A stretch of 46,775 nt of DNA, taken from IMG/VR virus record IMGVR_UViG_3300019776_000294, positions 1 to 46,775 of that record; one strand, 5' to 3'. Below the pieces are notes generated by a model, which was given only the letters and a program-made list of their open reading frames with translations, was not told the DNA's origin and ran no database searches. The stretch's first letter is position 1. Each line of letters opens with the position of its first letter. Below are positions 21,823 through 28,817 of the stretch, in pieces. Source of the DNA: a virus. The position numbers and the translations under genes are program-made.

Positions 21823-22358
21823 TCCTGAATATCAACACAGGGGCATACCCCTTGTCGCTGGACCAAGTTAAAACGGCCCACCCCAATGTCAGCCTACCCA
21901 CCGTGCCTACTGACGCCGATCTTCTTGGCCTTGGGTATGCCAATGTCTTGCCCGCCGATGCACCTGCGTTTGACCCCATCACCAAGCAGCTTGCCGAAGG
22001 TGCACCACGCCAATCGCAAGCAGGCTGGGTGCAAACCTGGATCGTGACTGACTTGGAGCCCGCCGCTGTGGCAGCAAACCAAGCGGCAAAAGCTCAGCAA
22101 GACCGCGAAAAAGCAAAGGCGCAACGCGCGATTGCTGTGGCAAACATCGTGGTCACTACATCCACCGGGCGCCAGTTTGACGGCGACGAGACAAGCCAAA
22201 CCCGCATGTCACGGGCCATCATCGGCATGCAAGCGGCTGGCGCACCCACCATCAGTTGGGTGCTGCACGACAACACCACCGCATCGGTAACGGTTGCCGA
22301 ACTGACTGAGGCCATGGTATTGGCCGGTCAATCACAGAGCCGCCTCTGGGTGATTTGA
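21819..22358 (+). CDS. Tail fibre-associated protein, DUF4376-like C-terminus
   Basis: 179 aa from ATG 21819, overlapping the fibre stop (ATGA). The N-terminus (MILNINTGAYPLSLDQVKTAHP) and the C-terminal domain (RAIAVANIVVTTSTGRQFDGDETSQTRM, WVLHDNTTASVTVAELTEAM, split) match the DUF4376 type found in tail-fibre assembly proteins. In between is a helical, Ala/Lys/Gln-rich linker. Proteins of this form are thought to assist folding or trimerisation of the adjacent fibre. It is most likely the dedicated chaperone of the 19843 protein. Confidence 0.75.
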   Translation: MILNINTGAYPLSLDQVKTAHPNVSLPTVPTDADLLGLGYANVLPADAPAFDPITKQLAEGAPRQSQAGWVQTWIVTDLEPAAVAANQAAKAQQDREKAKAQRAIAVANIVVTTSTGRQFDGDETSQTRMSRAIIGMQAAGAPTISWVLHDNTTASVTVAELTEAMVLAGQSQSRLWVI

Positions 22359-22642
22359 TGAGCCGTTTGGTGTTGTGCCTTTTGCTGATACCCATGGCGC
22401 TGGCTGTGCCAGTGGCATTGCTGCACTACATCTGGGCAGTATTCACGGCACCAGCCACCGCCCTGCGCATTGCCATCGGGTTTGACCAGTTGGGCAATGT
22501 GGCACTGAACGGCGATCCCGATGAAACCATCAGCAGCCGTGCCGCGCGAGCGCGGGATGAAAAACGAAGGTGGGGGTGTGTGCTTTGCAAGGTATTGGAC
22601 TGGCTGGATCACGACCACTGCAACAAATCAAGAGGCATGTAG
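22358..22642 (+). CDS. Small phage membrane protein
   Basis: 94 aa; ATG at 22358 overlaps the upstream TGA by one base. One N-terminal membrane segment (LVLCLLLIPMALAVPVALLHYIW) is followed by a conserved soluble pattern: FDQLGNVALNGDPDETISSRAARARDEK, then CVLCKVLDWLDHDHC (split). The 'D.l.Na...G.p.eTiSsRaar' and 'lC..Ld.ldpdHC' blocks are widespread in small phage membrane proteins of unknown function and may bind metal through the Cys and His residues. Function unknown. Confidence 0.65.
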   Translation: MSRLVLCLLLIPMALAVPVALLHYIWAVFTAPATALRIAIGFDQLGNVALNGDPDETISSRAARARDEKRRWGCVLCKVLDWLDHDHCNKSRGM

Positions 22643-22647
22643 CGTGC

Positions 22648-22674
22648 CTCGCATTGCTGCAGGTGCCTTAAATT
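22648..22674 (+). promoter_or_regulatory. Bipartite promoter motif (two mismatches) before tail hub gene
   Basis: CTCGCATTG (22648-22656; 7 of 9 to GTCGAATTG), 12 bases, TAAATT (22669-22674). The hexamer ends 8 bases before the ATG at 22682, which has no ribosome site, so the message could be leaderless. Confidence 0.4.
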
Positions 22675-22681
22675 AAGTCAC

Positions 22682-24748
22682 ATGGCCGCTTTCAAAATCA
22701 CCAATTTTTCAGGCATTCGACCACGGATGTCTGAATCGCTGTTGCCGGAAAGCGCAGCTACCATTGCCCAAAACTGCGATCTTGCCTATGGCGAGTTGCG
22801 AAACACCAAGGGCGGGTACTTGGTCAACACCATGACCAATGAGCCAAAGTCGATCTACACAGACGATGGCCTGACGTTTTACACCTGGCCATTTGACGTG
22901 GACGCGGTTCGGTCCCCGTTGGTCAGCGACACCTTCAACCGGATGTACTTCACCGATGGCACAGCCATGCGTGTGACAAGCCGCATCAGCACGTCCATGT
23001 CTGGTGGCCAGCCCGCCAATTCGTACATCGTCGGCGTGCCTAAGCCCACTGTGGTGCCCAAGCTGGAGACGCGCATTCCAGATGTGCTGGACACCACCAA
23101 GTACACCTTGGCATTCAAATTCCATTTTGAGTACGGTGGGGTCAAGTACCAAGAGCAGGCCATCACGCCCACGGTGCTGACAGGTGGGCAATTCAGATTC
23201 ACGCCACCGACCATGACGCGGCAGGTGGCGCATGCCACACAAGACGACTTCCCGACCGAGGGGGAGACGGGTGTGGTGTACAAGGCCAGCGACACCGGCA
23301 AGCTGTTCACGTGGAGCGGCACGGCCTACGTAGAAACCACCACCGAGGCAACACCTGCCCAGGCTTTTGCAGTGCTGCGAATCATTGGCACGGTCGTGGC
23401 TGACAAGTCGCAGCTGTTCGACATCTACACCGACAATTCATCCACCAATTCAACCGGTGGGCTGTGGTCTGTGGCCATTGCCAAGGACACGGGCGCGGCT
23501 ACCTACACCGCTACGCTGACCACTGCCGTCAAGGAGTCAGACAAAGAGGCGCGGGCCTATGTCTACACCTATGTCAACACGTATGGCGAGGAAGGACCTC
23601 CCAGCGCGCCCACCATCGTGACGACTTCACCCATTGTGGAGGTAAATACCACGTGCACGCTGGACACGGTGACAGGCTTTGCCCCCATCAAGGAAATGCG
23701 GATCTACCGCACGCCAACGGGATCAACGGTAGCCGAGTATTTCTACGCTGGAGCCATCCAGGTGCTGTCACAGCCAGCAGGCGCATACGACTTTTTGGAC
23801 AACGTGAAGGCGGAAATGCTCAACGAGCCGCTATCGTCCACCAACTTTTACGCACCACCAAACACCCTGGTTGGGTTGATGTCACTGCCCAACGGGATTC
23901 TGTGCGCATGGAAGGGCAATGAACTTTGGTTCAGTGAGCAGTACAAGCCGTGGGCTTGGAACCCTCAGAACGTGAAGCCATTACCGGCCACCATCGTTGG
24001 TGGGATTGCGCATGGTGCTGGCGCCATCATCACCACCACCAAGAACCCGTACAGCGTGTCCGGTGTGTCGTCTGACTCGATGACCACCAGCAAGTTGAAC
24101 GTAGACCAGGCCGGGTTGTCCAAATGGTCGATTGCGGTGGTGGATGGCGCTGTGGTGTACGCCAGCAATGACGGACTGGTGACAGTGGTTGGCGGTGGTG
24201 CATCGCTGAATCAGAGTCAAATGTTCTTCACGCGGGATGTGTGGCGGGCACGGTATGGCGCGGGCCTCACTGGCATGCGGTTTTCTGTGTGGGATGGGCG
24301 CTTGGTTGTATTCCACGCTGCTGGCGCGTTTGTGCCGTTCATGCTGCGCACCGATGAGGCTGACGGCACCATGACCGACTTGCCAAACCTGGTGGCGTCT
24401 TGTGCCTTCATCAGTCAATTGTCAGACCAGTTCTACTATGCCATGGGGTCTGGCATCTACCAGTTCAATGGCGGGTCAGATCAGCAGGCAGTCTGGCAGT
24501 CGCGCGAGTCGGTGACGGCAAGGCCCACCAATTTTGGATTTACCCAAACGGTCACCGAAGGATCATGGTCGATTGAGTTTTACGGTGATGGCGAGTTGCG
24601 ACACACTGAAACCGTGACCAATGGCGTGAAAAACTTTCGCCTGCCCGGTGGTTTCCTGGCCAGCCGGTGGAAGATCAAGATCACTGGAACAGGCCGGTTC
24701 CGTGAGTTGCGTGCAGGCGTCACCGCGCGGGAGTTGTCACAGATATGA
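22682..24748 (+). CDS. Tail hub / nozzle-type virion protein
   Basis: 688 aa, ATG 22682 without a visible ribosome site. The start MAAFKITNFSGIRPRMSESLLPESAATIAQNCDL (two parts) is typical of a large podovirus protein family that forms the tail tube or nozzle under the head-tail adaptors, comparable in position to T7 tubular protein B and P22 gp10. The rest is beta-rich with repeated W-rich strands, including a fibronectin-like stretch at about 290-370 (ARAYVYTYVNTYGEEGPPSAP) and a propeller-like C-terminal half. Adjacent tail genes overlap it by four bases. The precise family is inferred from the start motif, the size and the position. Confidence 0.72.
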   Translation: MAAFKITNFSGIRPRMSESLLPESAATIAQNCDLAYGELRNTKGGYLVNTMTNEPKSIYTDDGLTFYTWPFDVDAVRSPLVSDTFNRMYFTDGTAMRVTSRISTSMSGGQPANSYIVGVPKPTVVPKLETRIPDVLDTTKYTLAFKFHFEYGGVKYQEQAITPTVLTGGQFRFTPPTMTRQVAHATQDDFPTEGETGVVYKASDTGKLFTWSGTAYVETTTEATPAQAFAVLRIIGTVVADKSQLFDIYTDNSSTNSTGGLWSVAIAKDTGAATYTATLTTAVKESDKEARAYVYTYVNTYGEEGPPSAPTIVTTSPIVEVNTTCTLDTVTGFAPIKEMRIYRTPTGSTVAEYFYAGAIQVLSQPAGAYDFLDNVKAEMLNEPLSSTNFYAPPNTLVGLMSLPNGILCAWKGNELWFSEQYKPWAWNPQNVKPLPATIVGGIAHGAGAIITTTKNPYSVSGVSSDSMTTSKLNVDQAGLSKWSIAVVDGAVVYASNDGLVTVVGGGASLNQSQMFFTRDVWRARYGAGLTGMRFSVWDGRLVVFHAAGAFVPFMLRTDEADGTMTDLPNLVASCAFISQLSDQFYYAMGSGIYQFNGGSDQQAVWQSRESVTARPTNFGFTQTVTEGSWSIEFYGDGELRHTETVTNGVKNFRLPGGFLASRWKIKITGTGRFRELRAGVTARELSQI

Positions 24749-26058
24749 CCGCCAACACCAAGAAAGGCGTACCAGGCATTGACCTGGCAGCGGTTGACGC
24801 CATCCAAGACCCCAACACTCGCCTTGTCGTCAAGTCGATTGTGGATGGCTGGCATGTGCGCAATGGTGCAGCGGGTGATGGATCTAGCCGTTTTGTCACG
24901 TCAGCCGAATTGAGCGACCTCAGCCGCTTGGTGAGCACTGTGCAAACCTCAGTGGCCCAGGTTGAAAAAAAGACCAACAACGGGTTGCCCATGACGGCGG
25001 GCCAGATCAGCGGGATCATTACCGACCTGGAAGCCTCGGTCATGGAGTCGGTGCTGTTCAAAGAGTTGGGCGACCGCATCAAGCTCATCAACATCAAGGC
25101 GACCGGCGTAGCAACCGGGTTGGCCACTGAGGTGATTGACCGCAAGAATGCCGACAACGCTTTCTTGCAGACCACCACCACGCAGTTTGCCGCGGTGAAC
25201 GGCAACATTGCCGCGCTGCAAACTCAAAACACCACGATGGCCAACAACGTGGCCGCGCTGAGCAGTTCGGTCAACACCGTGCAAGCGCAGGTGGGCACCA
25301 ACACAGCAGCGATCCAGCAAGAAGCCACAGCCCGAGTCAACACAGACAACGACATCTACGCCAAGTACAGCGTCAAGATCGACAACAACGGGTACGTGTC
25401 AGGGTTTGGCCTCATCAGCACGTCGAACAACAGCACGCCCACGTCTGACTTCATTGTCAGGGCTGACCGCTTTGCCATTGGAAGCCCAAGCGGGCCGGGT
25501 ATCACGCCTACCGTGCCTTTCATTGTGCTGACCACACCAGACGCCAAGGGCAATGGGCCGGGGGTCTACATGGCCAAGGCCATGATTAAGCGGGCTGACA
25601 TTGGCACGGCGCAGATTGACGATGCGGCGGTGACGACCCTAAAAATAGGCGGCGAAGCTGTCATCGTGCCAAGGTTTTCTGAGTTGTATGCGACAGGCAT
25701 ATCGCTCACCACGTCCTATACATCTGACATTGTTTCGACCACCTTCAACATTGCGGGACTGGACTTCACGGAATCGGCACGGGTGCTGGTGTTTGCCATC
25801 ATGCAGGCTTACCCGTCTGACAGCACCACAACCAACCTGGTCATGGGCATATTTGCCAATGGGACATTGAACACCGAGGTGGCATCGTCTTACAGCTTCG
25901 CCGGTATCTCCATGAGCAACATTGGCAGCTTTTTTGTGCCGAACGGCACACACACAGTGTCTGTCAGGGTTCGATGTGACCCTAACCCTGGTGGCTCATC
26001 GTCAAAACCTGCGAGCAACTTTGTCACACGCATTGTCGTGATGACCGCAAAACGATGA
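24745..26058 (+). CDS. Tail fibre/tip protein with lambda-J-like (DUF1983) segment
   Basis: 437 aa, ATG in an ATGA overlap. Residues about 50-200 are helical coiled coil with repeated Asn/Ala/Val heptads (for example AALQTQNTTMANNVAALSSS). Residues about 206-263 hold YSVKIDNNGYVSGFGL, SDFIVRADRFAIGSPSG and PFIV, the conserved central-fibre segment (DUF1983) known from the C-terminal part of lambda tip protein J and related fibres. The rest is a beta domain ending VTRIVVMTAKR. It would form the central tip or fibre. This segment is more typical of siphoviruses, so it was likely exchanged. Confidence 0.75.
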   Translation: MTANTKKGVPGIDLAAVDAIQDPNTRLVVKSIVDGWHVRNGAAGDGSSRFVTSAELSDLSRLVSTVQTSVAQVEKKTNNGLPMTAGQISGIITDLEASVMESVLFKELGDRIKLINIKATGVATGLATEVIDRKNADNAFLQTTTTQFAAVNGNIAALQTQNTTMANNVAALSSSVNTVQAQVGTNTAAIQQEATARVNTDNDIYAKYSVKIDNNGYVSGFGLISTSNNSTPTSDFIVRADRFAIGSPSGPGITPTVPFIVLTTPDAKGNGPGVYMAKAMIKRADIGTAQIDDAAVTTLKIGGEAVIVPRFSELYATGISLTTSYTSDIVSTTFNIAGLDFTESARVLVFAIMQAYPSDSTTTNLVMGIFANGTLNTEVASSYSFAGISMSNIGSFFVPNGTHTVSVRVRCDPNPGGSSSKPASNFVTRIVVMTAKR

Positions 26059-26477
26059 AGCACTTTCTCAAAGTTGACCGCCATGGGTACGTCAGTGGCT
26101 ACACATTCTCGGACCTGGCCCCCGATGGCACGTGGGTTGAGGTGGAGTCTGGAGCGTCTGGCATCACCACATCACCGACCAAGAAACGATTGATTGACGG
26201 TCGATTGGTGGATACCGATGTTCCAAACCTGCCACCAGATCCCTGGTGCATGTGGGATGAGTGGGCGGGCGCGTGGGTGCCCAACGTGGCCATGGCCGAA
26301 GCAGCGGCGCGCACCAAGCGCAGCAGTTTGCTGCAACAGACCGATTGGACGCAGGGGCGTGACGTGCCGGATGCAGTGGCCGAGAAGTGGGCGCCATACC
26401 GCCAAGCCTTGCGCGATGTCACCGGCCAAACGGGCTTCCCTCTGCACGTCACTTGGCCAGATCCACCGTCGAATTGA
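26055..26477 (+). CDS. Tail assembly chaperone (Phage_tail_APC family)
   Basis: 140 aa, ATG in an ATGA overlap. The C-terminal third has the family signature: LLQQTDWTQGRDVPDAVAEKW, then PYRQALRDVTGQTGFP and VTWPDPP. This is the phage tail assembly chaperone pattern that usually stands beside fibre genes. The first part (VDRHGYVSGYTF, PPDPWCMWDEWAGAWV) is a fibre-interacting extension that echoes the NNGYVSGFG of the preceding protein, so it probably serves that protein. Its last codons contain a copy of the promoter-like motif. Confidence 0.82.
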   Translation: MKHFLKVDRHGYVSGYTFSDLAPDGTWVEVESGASGITTSPTKKRLIDGRLVDTDVPNLPPDPWCMWDEWAGAWVPNVAMAEAAARTKRSSLLQQTDWTQGRDVPDAVAEKWAPYRQALRDVTGQTGFPLHVTWPDPPSN

Positions 26478-26494
26478 GGGTGCTGACCCAAAAT
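26468..26494 (+). promoter_or_regulatory. Bipartite promoter motif before GNAT gene
   Basis: GTCGAATTG (26468-26476), 12 bases, CAAAAT (26489-26494). It overlaps the end of the chaperone gene and ends 7 bases before the ATG at 26501, which has no ribosome site, so a leaderless message is possible. Confidence 0.5.
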
Positions 26495-26500
26495 CAGCCT

Positions 26501-26968
26501 ATGAAAATTCGCACAGCCACGCCTGATGACATCCCATCAATTCGGCGTATGGGCCTGGATTTCCACAAAGCATCGTGTTATTCGGATGTGATACCGGCAT
26601 GCTTGGACACGTTTGAAAAAACGGTGGTCAACCTGTTCATGTGTGGGCGGGGAACGGTCATTGTGGCCGAGCATGACGATGGTGAATTGATGGGCATGGT
26701 GGCAGGCGTCACCCAACCGCATTGGTTCAATGCAGCCCACTTGGTTGGGCAAGAGTTGTTTTGGTGGGTTGACCCTTTGGCGCGTGGCAGTGGTGCTGGG
26801 TTCAAACTGATGGACGCCATAGAGAAATGGGCGCGCGACATGGGGTGCAAATCGTTTTGCATGGCCAGCACAGCCAATTTGGCGCCAGAAAAACTGGCAC
26901 GGGTTTACAAGCGGCGCGGATACGTGCCACAAGACATTTATTACGCAAAGGTGATGAACCATGCCTAG
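26501..26968 (+). CDS. GNAT-family N-acetyltransferase
   Basis: 155 aa from ATG 26501. Starts with MKIRTATPDDIPSIRRM, the usual GNAT beginning. The acetyl-CoA pyrophosphate-binding motif is RGSGAGFKLMDAIEKWA (residues 95-111; R-x-x-G-x-G), and the ending ARVYKRRGYVPQDIYYAK is typical motif B. The donor is acetyl-CoA; the acceptor cannot be told. It lies in a virion-gene region, between tail chaperone and internal virion genes, so it may modify a virion or host protein, or inactivate a host defence or toxin. Start codon without ribosome site, next to a promoter-like motif. Confidence 0.85.
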   Translation: MKIRTATPDDIPSIRRMGLDFHKASCYSDVIPACLDTFEKTVVNLFMCGRGTVIVAEHDDGELMGMVAGVTQPHWFNAAHLVGQELFWWVDPLARGSGAGFKLMDAIEKWARDMGCKSFCMASTANLAPEKLARVYKRRGYVPQDIYYAKVMNHA

Positions 26969-27650
26969 CTCAGCATTGCCAGCAGTCGCAAGTTTTGCGC
27001 TGAACCAACTTTTTACCGATGACAACGGCGCAGGTGAGGCCAACGGCGCAGCGGCCAACGCATCCAACACGCAGGCTCAGATTTCAAAAGAACAGTGGCA
27101 GCGATACAAGGAGTTGTACGCCCCACTTGAATCGAGCATGGTCAAGGAGGCGCAGAACTACGACTCGCCTGAAAACTACGCCAAGGCAGCGGGCGAAGCT
27201 CAGGCCACGGTGTCCAGTCAGTTTGGCAAGGCACGTGAACGTCTCAGCCGCACACCAGGGCTGGACCCTTCTTCACCTGGTGCAACAGCCAGCATGGCGG
27301 GGCTGGATCTTGCACAAGCCGCAACAGACGCCACACAGCAGAACGCAGCACGGCAGAAGGTCAAGGACGTGGCCTACGCGCGCAAGACCGATGCCATCTC
27401 ATTGGGCAAGGGGTTGCCTGCACAAGCATCTGCCGGGTTGGCCCAGTCAGCAAACAACAGCTTGGCACAGGCTCAATTCCAGCAAGGCCAAGCAAACATG
27501 CAGGCCGGTGCCAGTGGCCGCGTTATCGACCGCGTGTTGAACAACCCGTCTACCAGCAATTGGATCAACAACAAGTTTGGCGGCAACAGCGTACCCGGTC
27601 AATCAATCAATCCAAACTCTGGCGAGTTTGCTGGTTCGCTTGAGTTTTAA
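26961..27650 (+). CDS. Internal virion (ejection) protein, small
   Basis: 229 aa, ATG overlapping the GNAT gene by eight bases. Hydrophilic, Ala/Gln/Ser-rich and helical with a Gly-rich start; low complexity towards the C-terminus (QFQQGQANMQAGASGR). No enzyme motif. In podoviruses the first of three internal proteins (T7 gp14, P22 gp7 type) has this profile: it leaves the capsid first and helps form the channel through the envelope. Position just before two longer internal-protein genes supports this. Confidence 0.68.
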   Translation: MPSSALPAVASFALNQLFTDDNGAGEANGAAANASNTQAQISKEQWQRYKELYAPLESSMVKEAQNYDSPENYAKAAGEAQATVSSQFGKARERLSRTPGLDPSSPGATASMAGLDLAQAATDATQQNAARQKVKDVAYARKTDAISLGKGLPAQASAGLAQSANNSLAQAQFQQGQANMQAGASGRVIDRVLNNPSTSNWINNKFGGNSVPGQSINPNSGEFAGSLEF

Positions 27651-27662
27651 GGACGACACACC

Positions 27663-28802
27663 ATGAATATCGGACTCGGACTCATCGCGGCAGACGAATA
27701 CTTCAAAGAGGGTGATCGTCGCCAATTGCGCGAGCACCAGCAGGCATTGCGAGACTATGAGCGGGATATGTTGCCTGACAAAGCCAACGCTGAACGGTCT
27801 GGCTACCAGCTGCGCAACAGCCAAAACAATGCCAACTCGGAACTGTTGCCCAGTCAAACCGAGAACGCAAAAAAGCGGATTGGCCTGGATTCCGCAGAGT
27901 TGGAGGGTCAAGCAGAGCGCCAGCCCACCGAGATCAAGACCAAAGGCATTCAGGCGGGTATTGGTCTGGCCAACGCAGAGAACGACCAAATCAATGTGCC
28001 ATGGTCGCTGCAAGTCAAAAACAACGGGCTGGCCGGTCAGGTGCTGAACTCTGAGCATGAAATCGCAACACTGCCACAGAAGCTGCGCATGGCCGCGACC
28101 CAAGGCACGCTCAGTGAGCAGGGTCAGATGGACGTGGTGTTGGGCACCATGGGCGGGCTGATTTCTCGTAACGACAAGGCCGGTGCACTCAGGTTCGCAA
28201 ACGAGATTGCCAAAACGTCAGAGGTACTCCCAGGCACCAACGGCGTGACGTTCACGGACATCAAGCCAGCCAGCGGTGGGCCGCAAGGACCGGGCTATCA
28301 CTTCATCACTTCTGATGGCAAAACCATTTTTGCACCCAAGGATGCCATTGGCGGCGCCATGCAGAAACTGCAATCGGGAAAGTACAAGTTCATCGAACGC
28401 AGCGACGGCAGCATCTTTGCTGGCAACGAGGCCAACGGGCGCGGCGGGATTGTGCAGGGCGGCGATCCAGCCATGTTGCGTGGCAAGAACGCACAGCACA
28501 CGCCTGCCGACATTCAATCGGCTGAATGGCTCATGGAGCGAGTGCCCAAGTTCAAGGGCAATCCAGAAGCCGCATGGGATGCCGTGCGATCTTCCAAAGA
28601 GAAAACGCGCAGCAGCTTCATCATGGATTACGTCAGCAAGAACGCATTGCCTGGAACCGACAGCAACAAGATGGCACAAGAGGCTGGTGCCATGTATGAC
28701 GCGCTGCGCAGGAACCAAGGTGGCGGCAATTCTGCACCGTCGAATAGCGGACCCGTGGGTAAAGTTGATCCGGCAATTTCCTCCCTCATCGGCATCCCTT
28801 AG
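27663..28802 (+). CDS. Internal virion (ejection) protein, medium
   Basis: 379 aa, ATG 27663 after AAGGACG. The first 180 residues are helical and charged with many Gln/Asn/Glu. The second half has short beta-like stretches (GPGYHFITSDGKTIFAPKD) and ends in a Gly/Ser-rich tail. No catalytic motif. Order and profile match the second podovirus ejection protein (T7 gp15 or P22 gp20 position). Its end contains a copy of the promoter-like motif that would serve the giant gene. Confidence 0.65.
   Translation: MNIGLGLIAADEYFKEGDRRQLREHQQALRDYERDMLPDKANAERSGYQLRNSQNNANSELLPSQTENAKKRIGLDSAELEGQAERQPTEIKTKGIQAGIGLANAENDQINVPWSLQVKNNGLAGQVLNSEHEIATLPQKLRMAATQGTLSEQGQMDVVLGTMGGLISRNDKAGALRFANEIAKTSEVLPGTNGVTFTDIKPASGGPQGPGYHFITSDGKTIFAPKDAIGGAMQKLQSGKYKFIERSDGSIFAGNEANGRGGIVQGGDPAMLRGKNAQHTPADIQSAEWLMERVPKFKGNPEAAWDAVRSSKEKTRSSFIMDYVSKNALPGTDSNKMAQEAGAMYDALRRNQGGGNSAPSNSGPVGKVDPAISSLIGIP
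28739..28765 (+). promoter_or_regulatory. Bipartite promoter motif before giant-protein gene
   Basis: GTCGAATAG (28739-28747), 12 bases, TAAAGT (28760-28765). It is inside the end of the upstream gene, 53 bases before the ATG at 28818. Confidence 0.45.
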
Positions 28803-28817
28803 ACGTTAAGAAGCCTC

